DNA of 64,000 bases from Takifugu bimaculatus (lineage: Eukaryota > Chordata > Actinopteri > Tetraodontiformes > Tetraodontidae). Below the pieces are notes generated by a model that searched no databases, was not told the DNA's origin, and worked only from the letters and a program-made list of their open reading frames with translations. Made by a program: the position numbers and the translations under genes. Location of the stretch: the NCBI GenBank assembly GCA_004026145.2, contig CP034992.1:18408605-18472604 (forward strand), read 5' to 3'. Shown one piece after another: positions 21,512 through 32,236 of the stretch. Every line of letters starts with the position of its first letter. Positions within the stretch are counted from its first letter, which is position 1.

Positions 21512-23570
21512 AGAGTCCGCATTACTGCGGACACCGCACCAATCCACCTGTCGATCTCCTGCTCCATTCTTCCCTCACTCGTGAACAAGACCCCAAGGTA
21601 TTTGAACTCCTCCACTTGGGGCAGGATCTCCTCCTTGACCCGGAGAAGACACTCCACCTTATTCCGTTTGAAAACCATGGCCTCGGATTTGGAGGTGCTG
21701 ATTTTCATCCCAGCCCCTTCACAAACCGATCCAGTGATCGTTGGAGGTCACGGGCCGATGACGCCAACAGGACCACATCATCTGCAAAGAGCAAAGACGC
21801 GATCCTGAGGTCACCAAGCCGGACCCCCTCAACACCATGACTGCACCTAGAAATTCTGTCCATAAAAGTTATGAACAGAATCACTGACAAAGGGCAGCCA
21901 TGGCGGAGACCAACCCTCACCGGAAACAAGTTCGACTTACTGCCAGCAATGTGGACCAAACTCTGACACCGATCGTACAGGGAGTGGACGGTGTGTATCA
22001 GGGGGCCCGGCACCCCATACTCTTGAAGGACCCATAGGACCCCCTGAGGGACACGGTCGAATGCCTTCTCCAAGTCCACAAAACACATGTGGACTGGTTG
22101 GGCAAACTCCCATGCACCCTCAAAGACCCTGCTGAGGGTGTAGAGCTGGTCCACCGTTCCATGCCCAGGACGAAAACCACATTGCTCCTCCTGAATCCGA
22201 AGTTCGACTATCTGGCGGACCCTCCTCTCCAGTACCCCTGAATAGACCTTACCAGGGAGGCTGAGGAGTGTGATCCCCCTATAGTTGGAACACACCCTCC
22301 GGTCCCCCTTCTTAAAAAGAGGGACTACCACTCCGGTCTGCCAATCCAGCGGCACCGTCCCCGATGTCCACGCGATGTTGCAGCGTCGAGTCAACCACGA
22401 CAGCCCTACAACATCCAGAGCCTTAAGGAACTCTGGGCGGATCTCATCCACCCCTGGGGCCTTGCCACCGAGGAGGTTTTTGACTACCTCGGCAACTTCA
22501 GCCCCGGAGATACGTGAGTCTGTTCCCAGGTCCACAGGCCCTGCTTCCTCACTGGAAGGTGCATGGTGGTATTACGGAGGTCTTCAAAGTATTCCTTCCA
22601 CCGATCCACAATATCCCAAGTTGAGGTCAGCAGCACACCATCGCCACTATACACAGTGTTGACAGTGCCCTGCTTCCCCTTCCTCAGATGCCAGATGGTG
22701 GTCCAGAACCTTTTCGAAGCCGTCGGGGAAGTCATTCTCCATGGCCTCATCCAACTCTTCCCATGCCCGAGTCTTTGCCTCGGCAACCGCCGTAGCTGCA
22801 CTCCGCTTGGCCTGCCAGTACCTATCTGCTGCCTCAGGAGTCCCACAGGACAAAAAGGCCCGATACGACTCCTTCTTCAGCCTGACGGCCCTCACAATAT
22901 GTTTGGGTCGGCCAGGTCTGTCCGACATCCTTCCCCACCAACAGAGCCAACTCACCACCAGGTGGTGATCAGTTGACAGCTCTGCCCCTCTCTTCACCTG
23001 AGTGTCCAGAACATGCGGCCACAAATCCGATGACACGACCATAAGGTCGATCATCGATCTGCAGCCTCAGGCGTTCTGGTGCCAAGTGCACATGTGGACG
23101 CCTTTATGCCTGAACAAGGTGTTTGTTATGGACAATCTGAGATGAGCACAGAAGTCCAATAACAAAACACCACTCAGGTTCAGATCAGGGGGACCGTTCC
23201 TCCCAATCACACCTCTCCAGGTCACACTGTCGCTGTCAACGTGAGCATTGAAGTCACCTAGGAGGACGAGGGAGCCCCCAGAAGGAGCACCCTCCAGCAC
23301 TTCCTCTAAGGACTCCAAAAAGGGTGGATACGCTGAATTGCTGTTTGGACCATAGGCACAAACAACAGTCAGGATCCGTCCCCCCACCCGAAGGCGAAAG
23401 GAGGCTACCCTCTCATCCACCGGGGAAAACTCCAATATACAGGCACTGAGCCGGGGAGCAACGAGAATTGCTACCCTTGCCCGTTGTTTAACATTCAATT
23501 TAATGCTTAACGGTTGCATCGCCATCGTAGAAGAATCATAGCAAAATATTTGGGTAATAATTTGGGACAC
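21512..23570 (-). mobile_element. Decayed APE/RT non-LTR retrotransposon (LINE)
   Basis: Read on the minus strand from 23,570: an endonuclease part (RVGGRILTVVCAYGPNSNSA, LLGDFNAHVDSDS), then STDHHLVVSWLCWWGRM, a Lys/Arg/Ala-rich linker (WQAKRSAATAVAEAKTRAW), and reverse transcriptase with GGKAPGVDEIRPEFL, FKKGDRRVCSNYRGI, EEQCGFRPGHGTVDQLY, CFVDLEKAFDRVP and LLFADDVVLLA (FADD active site). EEFKYLGVLFTSEG follows, then the tetranucleotide repeat. Several frameshifts separate the parts. I recall this element as very common in fish genomes (Rex-type); the exact clade is uncertain. Confidence 0.85.
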
Positions 23571-24373
23571 GGTGGGGTAAAATCACAATATTTAATTATT
23601 TTCAGAACAAGATTTACAGTACGTCATATATGCAGCAATTTAACCCACTCATACATTTACGTTTTTGGCTTTAATGCGAAGCACAACAGCTTTAAACACT
23701 TCGCATGCGATTTTTTTTGTGAGGTCATCACAGATAAAAGGCCATTTTGGGTTGTAAGCTTTGATTCAAAGTAAAAAATTTTCATATTAAAGTGTTGCTG
23801 CTGCACCTACAGACATTACCCGTTAAAGGTTGAGCTGAAACCACCATCAGATCTGCCGCCTCATTCTTCGATCCTTCCAACGAGCATCACCCTCCAAGAG
23901 AGACAATCTCCATACTGACGTGCACACGCGTTAAAGGTCCAAAGGTCAGTAACTGGGAGTTGATGGTTGGGATCAAGTTGAGCTCTGCTGGCAGCTCTAC
24001 CAAAGTCTAAATGTTCTCAGTATAAATCCAATTCTGCTAATGTGGTTGCGCTTCTTCGTGTCAGTGCAGACTCGTGCGCGGGGCTCATGCACATGAGGGT
24101 TAGGCTGGTTTGATGCAAGTCACAGCGAAGCAGGTGGGGGCGGGGCTTGTGTAGCATCTGACGGCCCCTCTCAAACTGTCGCCTAACTGGGCCTTGCTCA
24201 CGCCCTGATGACTGGCGGGGGCGTGAGCCCCTCACCTGTGCTAGTCTGGGCTGGGGAGGGGGCGAGGCGGGACTTTCCTCTTTCTCCATGAGGCTGGAGC
24301 AGCGAACGGATCTGTTCATGACTGTTAGAGTGTGTGTGGTCATGGCAGTGGCTTTTTGTTGTTTCTGCTTCAG
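23571..24373. other. Spacer upstream of Pro-rich repeat gene
   Basis: No gene is recognised. The last part (24,288-24,373) is open in frame with the downstream gene and would add a hydrophobic stretch (VCVVMAVAFCCFCF), but it ends in a good splice acceptor (CTGCTTCAG, 24,373), so it may be intron. Confidence 0.4.
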
Positions 24374-24383
24374 GCTGCAGAAG

Positions 24384-25609
24384 ATGGGCTGTTCCTGTAG
24401 TACTTCTTCTGACGAGTGGAGCGACAGCGACAGCGACAGCAGTCTGTCAGAACTCCCACCCTTCGTTAGACGGAGCACGAAGACGGTGGAGCTGAGGCAG
24501 CACACCTCCGCAGTAACCCAGCATGCATGCTTGGATGAGGAGGTTAAAGGAGATGGCAGTGGCACATGTGAGGAACCCCTGGAATCACATCCCCGTGTGG
24601 CGCTGCCCAGACTGAGCACAGGCGGAGAGGAAAACACTCTCGATGGGTCAAAGCCGTCCAAACCGGTCCAGTGTGCAACAGATGAGCCTGGTCTATCCAC
24701 GGTTCTGAAAAACAGTTTATTACCACCTCCTCCTGAACCAGAAACTGGTTTATTACCACCACCTCCTGAACCAGAAACCAGTTTATTACCACCACCTCCT
24801 GAACCAGAAACTGGTTTATTACCACCACCTCCTGAACCAGAAACCAGTTTATTACCACCTCCTCCTGAACCAGATACTGGTTTATCACCACCACCTCCTG
24901 AACCAGAAACTGTTTGTTTACCACCACCTCCTGAACCAGACACTGGTTTATTACCACCACCTCCTGAACCAGAAGCTGGTTTATTACCACCACCTCCTGA
25001 AACAGAAACCAGTTTATTACCACCTCCTCTTGAACCAGACACTGGTTTATTACCACCACTTCCTGAACCAGAAACTGGTTTATTACCACCACCTCCTGAA
25101 CTGTCTCTATTGAGCGAGGTCAATGTGCGTCTGACCACGGGATCCTCGCCACATATCGTTCAACAAACTCACCGTGGATTCACCAAATCCGAGATCGACT
25201 GGCAGGACAATGCGGCGCTCCAACGTCCGTGGCTTCCTGTGAATTCTCGCGTAAGGAAAATCCCAAGCCGAGAAGAGGGCGATGGTCCCTCAGTCTCAAT
25301 TTGCTTTTATAAAACACTCGAAGACCTGGCCCCCCCGAGACCTGAGTGTCAGGATGTTGGCACTCAAACTTTGCCCCCTGGTGCTGGTGGAGATGCTCCT
25401 ACTCCATCTTCCAAGATTGACTCCGTCTGTCCTGAGCGGCGGGTGATGGCTGAAGGGGGCAACAGCGGGGACAAGCCGAAGGCAACGGTGTGGTCCCAGG
25501 GCACACCCCAGGCTGGGTTCCCCCAGAGGGGGGGCGGTGTGGACACCCCGGGGCCAGTGTCGGAGCTCCAGCCCTCCAAGGCTCAGAATTGTGGGCCAAT
25601 GTTGAATCG
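24384..25609 (+). CDS. Unrecognised Pro-rich repeat protein, exon 1 (MGCSCS start)
   Basis: I do not recognise this gene. The ATG at 24,384 has a strong context (AAGATGG) and gives MGCSCSTSS: Gly2 fits N-myristoylation and Cys3/Cys5 fit palmitoylation. An acidic Ser-Asp stretch (EWSDSDSDSSLSEL) follows, then about twelve 11-residue repeats LLPPPPEPETG (24,717-25,103), and a polar C-terminal half with DVGTQTLPPG. An alternative start at 24,318 would add a hydrophobic segment (VCVVMAVAFCCFCF), giving a transmembrane-adaptor-like start instead. The donor AATCG|GTAAGT is phase 2 and matches the next exon. Together the three exons encode 479 residues without interruption, which supports a real gene. 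The long minus-strand ORFs opposite arise from the repeat. Confidence 0.65.
24717..25103 (+). repeat. 33-bp coding minisatellite, about 12 copies
   Basis: Tandem 33-base units (TTATTACCACCACCTCCTGA plus the rest) encode Leu-Leu-Pro4-Glu-Pro-Glu/Asp-Thr-Gly/Ser. Length is a multiple of three throughout, so copy-number change would keep the frame. The proline runs could bind SH3 or WW domains; this is inferred. Confidence 0.92.
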
Positions 25610-25692
25610 GTAAGTTTATGGCCCCCACCCTCGCTCACACTTTATTTCACTTGTGGAGCACTTGGTAACACCTGAGACCTGTTCCTCTTCAG

Positions 25693-25756
25693 GGGTCTGG
25701 AGCAGAGGTCAAAGACCAAGGCTGACCACCAACCAGCTCATCCGCCAGGACAGCAA
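25693..25756 (+). CDS. Pro-rich repeat protein, exon 2
   Basis: The exon follows CTCTTCAG and ends at GCAA|GTAAGT. It continues the frame from exon 1 (phase 2 in, phase 0 out) as GLEQRSKTKADHQPAHPPGQ. Short and polar, with no known domain. Confidence 0.6.
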
Positions 25757-25979
25757 GTAAGTTTTGGGTGTTGAGTTGTTTTTGATGCTTAATTTGATGC
25801 TTGATTTAATTGTGTCCATTCGTGTTACTCATTCATAAAGTGAATGTCCTGATTGGTCACAGACACATCAACATTTATCGGGTTTAAGACCCCCGACAGG
25901 ACAAATACCCCAGGTTATAGCAGACCTGTTGCAAAGATGCTCATGGTGGAAACTAAATCCTGGTTCTCTGACTTTTCAG

Positions 25980-26129
25980 GTGGGCTCCAAACTGACGTAT
26001 GCACAGGTCTTGATGATGCCCCCACGGAAGCGTGCCCCACCCCCAGACCTTAGCCCCCCCTACCCAGAACAAGAGCCCCAATCAGCTGGGACTCGCCGTC
26101 CACTAAAGCTGAGATATGCAAGGCTATGA
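25980..26129 (+). CDS. Pro-rich repeat protein, last exon with two ITIM-like motifs
   Basis: After CTTTTCAG the frame reads VGSKLTYAQVLMMPPRKRAP and ends ...RRPLKLRYARL with TGA at 26,127-26,129. LTYAQV and LRYARL both fit the (S/I/V/L)xYxx(I/V/L) pattern of immunoreceptor tyrosine-based inhibitory motifs, which recruit SH2 phosphatases when phosphorylated. With the lipid-anchor-like start, a membrane-bound signalling adaptor is a possible reading, but homology is not established. Short motifs of this kind occur by chance. Confidence 0.55.
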   Translation: MGSKLTYAQVLMMPPRKRAPPPDLSPPYPEQEPQSAGTRRPLKLRYARL

Positions 26130-26643
26130 ATGGATCGCTATGGATATTTGGTTTTCAGTCTTTACAAAAGAAGCTGAACAAAATCAACTCTTCAATTGCT
26201 GCTTTAGGGGATTTTTTTCTTTAGTTTGTTTAGGGTCTTTTTTTTAAAATCCAGGTTCTGTTCCCATGTTTGAATGTTCCAGTGTTTTTCTTTTAACACA
26301 CATACATAATTGATGCTCATAATTCTGATTTCTTCTATTAAAAAGCACTGAGCAATATGTCTGTTTGCATCTTTTTTATCTCATGTTGGTACTGAGTTTG
26401 TTTGGCTTTTATTTGAGTTAATCAGGAGTGTTTTGGATGTAGAAACTTCTGTTTAAGTAAAGAGGATTTGTAGATGTAACTCATTCACATTCTGTCCAGT
26501 GTGAAATCACAGAATCTGAAAACACTGACTTTGATGAGTGTTAAAAACCATTACAAGTGTTTAAACACCATTTAAACATGAATGTGTGAAGAATGTCCAG
26601 GTACAGGTGAGTTACTGATGGACGTAAAGTGGAGGAGTGCAAA
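26130..26643. other. 3' flank of Pro-rich repeat gene
   Basis: AT-rich sequence, presumably the 3' untranslated region of the upstream gene and flank. No canonical AATAAA is obvious; no gene is seen. Confidence 0.45.
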
Positions 26644-26763
26644 AAGCTTACAGCACCTGGTATTCCCAGGCGGTCTCCCATCCAAGTACTAACCAGGCCT
26701 GACCCTGCTTAGCTTCCGAGATCGGACGAGATCGGGCGTTCTCAGGGTGGTATGGCCATAAGC
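26644..26763 (-). rRNA. 5S rRNA, single copy
   Basis: The minus strand reads GCTTATGGCCATACCACCCT ... to ...GGTGCTGTAAGC, about 118-120 nt, the vertebrate 5S length. The internal control region is present: A box (AGCTAAGCAGGGTC), intermediate element and C box (TGGATGGGAGACCGCC). A T-run terminator (TTTTT) directly follows. One difference from the usual start (GCTTACGGCC to GCTTATGGCC) is seen. It stands alone, not in a tandem array, so it may be a dispersed copy. Confidence 0.95.
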
Positions 26764-27860
26764 GAGAGCAGGTGCAAGAAAATGGCCTTTTGAAGTTAAT
26801 ACACTCAAACTTATTTTCTTGAAACACTTATTCTGGTGGAGGTTGTCCATTTTGCTTTGTCACAGTCCAAACCTCAATGTTGGAGCAGCCTCCAATCCAT
26901 TTCCCCCCAAAAGAAAAGGCTATATAGCCTATGAGCGTCATATCATCAAATCTGCGTAGATCGGCTCTTGGATGAGAGGTGAAACGCCTTCAAAAAAGTC
27001 AAACAAGATTCAACTCCGATAAATGAAATCAACTTAAAAGCAATGTGGCATGGCCGGGAGCTAAACGGCCCTAAACCGTTTCCCAATCATTTTCAATGGT
27101 AGTGCTAAACCACTACGGACGCAATATATTTCCGGCCGCTACCATCCCGTGGCGCTGTTCTGCCGTTTCTATGAAGAGCGGCTCCTCTCCGGAGGATCGG
27201 CCATTCTTGGTTCATTCTTTGGTAAACTTCGCTGAAGGTAAGTTTGGGCTTGATTTCCTACTAAATTAATGAGGAAACTTTTCGTAATTGTGCATAGGCT
27301 GTGGTCAATTTTGTCCTAAATTAGCAAGGAACGTGTTATAATTGGCCCTAAATTATAATGTACTGTATTTGTCATGCTATAATATACTCATATCTTGTCA
27401 AGCTAGTTTTTCATAAATTAAATTACACGATAGTGATGAATGAACTTGTTCATATTTTATATTCAAGTAACCGATTTACTTGTCGTGGCACTGAAATCTC
27501 GGTATTATTATTATTATTACTATAATTATTATTAGTAGTAATATTAGTAGTGGTAGTATTACATTTTATTACATCAAATGTGTGTTTTTGTTTCCAATGT
27601 CTTTGAGAGGGGATACTGTCCTCCTGCCCCCCCCCCCCCCCCACATGTTCTCTCACACACACACACACACAGACAAACACACACCTACACACACACACAC
27701 ACACACACAGAGCTTTACAGATGGTACCACACTTTATCTTTTACTGGCCTAAGATTCCTTTGATCACATTTATCAGGTGTGGTTTGAAAAATGGGTGGAA
27801 CTGTTTTATCAGTGTCTAATGAAAATGAGAAAATTAACAGACATTTTTCCTTTATGTCAG
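26764..27860. other. Upstream region of unit B, possible 5' exon
   Basis: The segment 27,060-27,237 is richer in GC and ends CGCTGAAG|GTAAGT, a good donor, so it could be an untranslated first exon of the DUF6729-like gene B. Beyond it are AT-rich sequence, a C-run (about 27,627-27,642) and CA repeats (27,655-27,710). Confidence 0.35.
27627..27712. repeat. Poly-C and (CA)n simple repeats
   Basis: A run of about 16 C is followed by CA dinucleotide repeats with minor interruptions. Opposite-strand Cys/Val ORFs are artefacts of the repeat. Confidence 0.9.
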
Positions 27861-28553
27861 CTCAACATGCAGAAGCAATTCGCCTTTTTCCCTGGGAAAC
27901 TTCGGGTCGTGTTCCTCAAGGGGCCTCTTGGGTTTCTCCTCCAGGAGCCATCTGATGAAGCCAAACGGGTGAGTTCCACTCCTCAGGACAAGTCTGCGGC
28001 CATGAGGGAGGACCTCGTACGGCAGAACGCTTTGGCCGTCATCCGACAAAGAGGGGGGATCCCTCAGATAAGATGGAGGTGCAGGGAGACTATGTCCTGC
28101 AGTTTGGTAAATATAAAGGGAAGTCATTCAGATGGCTTTTGCAGAATGACGTAGGATCCACCGTGTATCTGATCAAGAACGTGCAGAGCGAGGAGGCAGC
28201 AGGTCTCTGTATGGCTGACAGCCACAGTAAGGACAGCCTCCAGTCATTTGTGAGTTATGCCCTCAGTTTCCAAGAAATCCAGGCTCTCCTCACTTATGAG
28301 GCCGGAAGAGGGGATGGAGTGACTGCCTCATCTGAAGACCACCAGCTGGTTGGATTTGGTGCCCGAGCCAAGAGCAGGTGGAAGGAGATCTGGGACAGCA
28401 GAGGTGATGGCTATGCTGATTTTGTCATAGGCAGGCGCTGCGTTCCAGGCACACAAATGTCCAGGTTGCAGCAGAACCTGCTGAAGAGGCAGCAGCCCAC
28501 CACATCTTCCACACCTGCTGAGCATCCCATGAAGGCCCCAGCTGAGCCCCTGG
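27861..28553 (+). pseudogene. DUF6729-like gene, copy B: N-terminal exon with frameshift
   Basis: After TTATGTCAG (27,860) the frame opens at ATG 27,867: MQKQFAFFPGKLRVVFLKGP, then REDLVRQNALAVIRQRGG. At the G-run near 28,052 the frame is lost relative to the downstream QFGKYKGKSFRWLL (open from 28,073). Copy A has 4 bases more at this point and reads through. So either copy B carries a frameshift, or the G-run marks a boundary I misplace. From 28,073 to the donor at 28,553/28,554 the exon matches copy A. Confidence 0.55.
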
Positions 28554-28650
28554 GTATGCTCATTCCTTCATGTGACAAGTTCAACTTTGGGAAAAGGTTT
28601 TTTTCTTTTCTACTAATAACCTGTAGCCGGTATTTTTGTCTTTAACACAG

Positions 28651-29910
28651 CCATGGAGGAGGACGTGGAGATGGAAAGGGAGATGCTGAGCATCCATAAC
28701 TCTGATCTGCAAGTCCAGAGCTGTAAATACACCGTTACCACATTTATTTCATGTCAGACAAACAAAGTCCATGCCGTATCTGATTTCTATTGTTTTTCTT
28801 TTCATCTGTGTGCAGATGCTATGCCAGTAGCAGCAGCCGCCCTGCCGAGAGTGCCACCAGGAGCAAAGACAGGTTTCTGAAAAATAGGTTTCAGAGCTGG
28901 AGTTCCGTTCCTTTCCATGAAGAATTCCTCTCCAAATCTGAAACTTATCTTATTATTTTTGTGTTCTTGATGTTCCGGCCGAGTTCCTTTAATATTGCTC
29001 TTCATATGTTGGTGTGATAATAACCGTCGTGAGGACTATGAATTGATCTGTGCAATGATGAACTGATATTGACTATGAGGAGGAGGGTAAGTGTTTGTTT
29101 TTGTTCTCTTTGCTGCTTCGTTGAAAAACAGTTTCGATGCACGGGGTACGAACACGCGAATGCATGTTTGTTGACCGAGTCACAATGCTCCTCCTGCTCG
29201 GCCTCAAGAGCGCTGATTAACATTGTCATTTCAATTGGTGTGAATGAGACGATTATATTGTTTTAATTTTAATGATGTAAAATTCTAAGAAGCAGGAGGA
29301 GTAACGATAAGGCTGCTTGAATTTCTACTAATAACGGCGTCTTCACAACTCATTGAATCTGAACTGACTAAACTAATGTTGTCTTTTTAGTTCCATCTGC
29401 CACACGCTCCAAAGCCCCACCTGGAGATACCGCTGAGCTACAGGCATCACTAGTTGATGGTAAAAACATTGGAATTCTGTTCATCCAATCAAGTGTTCTG
29501 CTAACTGCAGCTGCCTTAAATAAAGTCATTTCATTTTTGAAAATGACCGTACCTGCAGCTGTTCCAGCTTCACCAGGTGTGAAGAGGAAGAGACCTGTGC
29601 CCCTCCCCCCACAGCTGGCCTTCCTGGTGACAGAGACAGAGGGTCTCACAAAGGTAGAGGAGCCCCACTCAACTTCAGGTATGTTTCCTTTTCTTTTATT
29701 TAGGGCTGATGAACAACCTGATGTCTCTGTAATGTACAGCTGACTGTTCTTTCCATGTTGTCATCAGGTGAAGTGACTGTAATTTCTTAATAGCAAGTCT
29801 GCACTTGTTTTCAGGACCTGACTCTTGCACGGCACAGACCTCTGACGGCAGAGTGCCTCCTTTGACGGACTCTACCCAAGACCAAAAGAGTGGGATGTTA
29901 AACCATGGAC
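28651..29910 (+). pseudogene. DUF6729-like gene, copy B: short linker exons
   Basis: Same set of short exons as copy A: about 28,651-28,712 (MEEDVEMERE), 28,816-28,872, 29,391-29,459, 29,559-29,678 (KRKRP) and about 29,815-29,906. The intron that holds a Tc1-like element in copy A is uninterrupted here (TA near 29,017). At the end of the last exon the donor-like GT of copy A is GG here. Confidence 0.42.
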
Positions 29911-30158
29911 ATTTCCCCCATTCCGTGGGGTGTTGAACAATAATAAAGTGTCCCGGGGTCATTCAAATTGACACGATTCTTTGTCACTGACATGGAAAAA
30001 ATCTGACGTGTGAGCTCTGGAATGAAACCAAGTGTCCGAGGCTCGTGTGTGTTTCCTTGTATCGTGTGTTTATATCATGTGAGGGCGGGGGCACTGAAAT
30101 TGTCTCTTCAGTAATGATAACTTTATGTTGTTCAACTGTCTTCTTTACTTTATCCTAG

Positions 30159-31236
30159 TTCCCATAGCTCCTGTTCCCATGCCTGTCCCTGACCACGACA
30201 TGAGCAAGTGGATCTGCTCACAACATCAAAAGCTGTGGATGAGGACGGAGCTTCAACAACTTGGGTTGTGGCCTGGGTCCCGACCAGTGCATAACCCTGG
30301 GAACGCAATTTCTCTTTGGCGTCTTCCTCCTCAGCCGGAGCTACTGGACATGGTGGCTGAGCTCCCGTCCCCCAACTTTTTTCAGCTCCATCCATTTTTC
30401 ATTTGGAAGCCAGAGAGCCACATCATGGTCAGGTTGAGGAACAATGACATCCTGCCGTGCCTCCATAGCTGTCCTCGTCCTCAGGTGGTCTCTGCAGGCG
30501 TGGGCAGACCTCCAGTGATCGTCAGCGTCCGTGGCCAGTATTTTATCTTTTCCTCGCGACTCTGCTGCAAGACCTGTCGCAGGAACTGGTCCGCTGACAA
30601 CCCTCCATGGGTGGAGAAGCTGCCCGTGCGCTTTACTAACCTTTTGCCTGCATTCCTGACTCACAAGAAGGCTGTGTGCAAGTCGGTAATGGATGAACTG
30701 CGGCGTTCTGGCAAGTCAGCGACCGATATGGCGAACCAGGTGAATGAGCTCATGCACCTCAAGTATGAACGAGCTCACCTGGCATATCTGCACGCCGTAC
30801 AGAACGTCAGGGAGGCCGAGGCTGGGGCGTACGGACAGAGAACCATCGGCCAGTACGTGAGGATGGAAGATCGGCCACGTGCTTTCGGGCCATACGAGGA
30901 CCAAGAAGGTTGGGGTGGGGTGTCTGTGTCCGGATTCTACCTGACTGACTGCCTGCTGGATGAGTTCAAGCGTCAACAGCCGTCTCTGACCAAGCTCCTC
31001 CAGGGCACGTTGGGGCAGGTTTTCAGGTGGGACCACACGAGGAAGATGGCGAGGAAGGTGACACTGGCATCTGGAGCCATGTCCAGTTTGGCAGTGATGA
31101 ATGAGAACTGGCTCATTGTGTCCTGGGTGATGGTTCAGGCTGAGACAGAAAGGTCCCTGCATCCGATGTAGCAAGGAATGGCCCAGAGGTACAGCCACGC
31201 TGGGGTGGGAAAGGCCGGCTACCACTGGATGGACAG
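30159..31236 (+). pseudogene. DUF6729-like gene, copy B: central exon with in-frame TAG
   Basis: Same exon as 3,842-4,919: the FQLHPFFIWKPES block, cysteine pairs, YKK/HKK-KSVMDELRRSG, FRWDHTRKMARK, then TAG at 31,169-31,171, followed by sense codons to the donor GACAG|GTGAGA. It differs from copy A by a handful of substitutions, for example Lys-Thr-Cys for Lys-Ala-Cys in the second cysteine motif. Confidence 0.65.
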
Positions 31237-31291
31237 GTGAGATCAGCCATCTTCTTTGTTTGCCGTCATTCAAACTGAAAAATGCTCCATG

Positions 31292-31305
31292 CTAACCCTA
31301 ACCCT
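31292..31305 (+). repeat. Telomere-like CTAACCCTAACCCT at deletion junction
   Basis: Fourteen bases of vertebrate telomere-type repeat lie exactly where copy B joins the intron after the central exon to the middle exon (CCATGCTGAAGACGTGG). Copies A and C have no such sequence here, though copy C has GACCCTAACC nearby in coding sequence. Confidence 0.5.
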
Positions 31306-31306
31306 A

Positions 31307-32052
31307 TCCATGCTGAAGACGTGGCGCGTTCAGAGGGTTCACATCCTCCGTGGTTGCCTCAGTGACTCAGAACTGTCTGAGGGGATAATGTACAGGGACG
31401 GAGGGACCCTTCAGCTAAACCACGTAGCGGGCGAAGGTGCCAAAGTCCCCGTCTGGATCCCTGTCCGTGGTACATCTCAGCAGGAGGGCTACCATTTCCA
31501 GCAGGCCCAGTGGGTCACGGGTACGCAGGTCTCCCCTGAACTGTTCCAGGCCCAGGCCATGACCGGCGTTGTGCGGTGGAACTTTCAGCGACCGGTAGAC
31601 GTGAAGAAGCCCGGCGCCGTCCTCCCTGCTGTCTTTGACCCTGCCTCAATGTGGGAGTTGAACTCTGCTTCCATGGCAGTGACGGGACAAGACAAGTGCC
31701 CTGCGTTCACCTCTCTGACAGAGACACTGGAGAAAGGTTTGGGCTGGAGTCCAGAGAACCGGGCTGCCGTCCGCTCCCTCTGGACTGGGACAAACACAAA
31801 ATGCACAAGAGGGATCCGCCTTCGGCTCTCGTGCCCCCTCCCGCTCCAGACGATGCTCCTGGGGCAACACCTTCCTCCAGCTGGGCAACAGCGACTGCTG
31901 TGCCGTCGCTTCCCCCTGCGCCACCTGTCAGCTTCCATCTCTCTGCTGCTGGACGTGTAAAGGAGATTCCAGCAGAGGACGACCAGGATCCTGAAAGATC
32001 AGTGGGCGGGTCAACGATAATCGGGTTTTTCAGAGCGCCATGTTGGAATTAA
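31307..32052 (+). pseudogene. DUF6729-like gene, copy B: middle exon(s)
   Basis: The segment reads MLKTWRVQRVHILRGCLSDS, GGTLQLNHVAGEGAKVPVWI, PVRGTSQQEGYHFQQAQWVT and FQAQAMTGVVRWNFQRP. The Glu within the conserved RGTSQQEGYHF block is a candidate third acid of a DDE-like core (inference). The frame then slips: LNSASMAVTG is in one frame and LSDRDTGERFGLES in another, as in copy A. The beginning of this exon, present in copy C (VVDQEDLKSLRDAYEFCGI), is missing. Ends with TAA at about 32,050-32,052. Confidence 0.55.
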
Positions 32053-32236
32053 GGCCTTCGAATGATTGAAAATAAACAGATTTAGTTAGGTTGTGGTCAG
32101 TGTATCTCAATCTTTTGATGTGTTAAATATTACACTTTCTGTTATTAAGGGATGGATATTAATGTGTTTTCTCAATAGCCCATATCGCGATAATATGAGT
32201 TACTAAGGATGCATTATTGCTTTGTTTGTGTTCCAG

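Noticed and set aside
21175..21708. ORF rich in Ser-Gln-Pro-Ala repeats
   Set aside because: Only the first part is LINE sequence; the rest is a translated tetranucleotide microsatellite.
24017..25138. Long minus-strand ORF (373 codons, Gly-Ser repeats) opposite the Pro-rich gene
   Set aside because: It follows from the 33-bp repeat, which is open in several frames. It has no splice or start support, while the plus strand has matching intron phases.
27450..27704. Cys/Val-rich ORF on the minus strand
   Set aside because: Result of the CA and C repeats.
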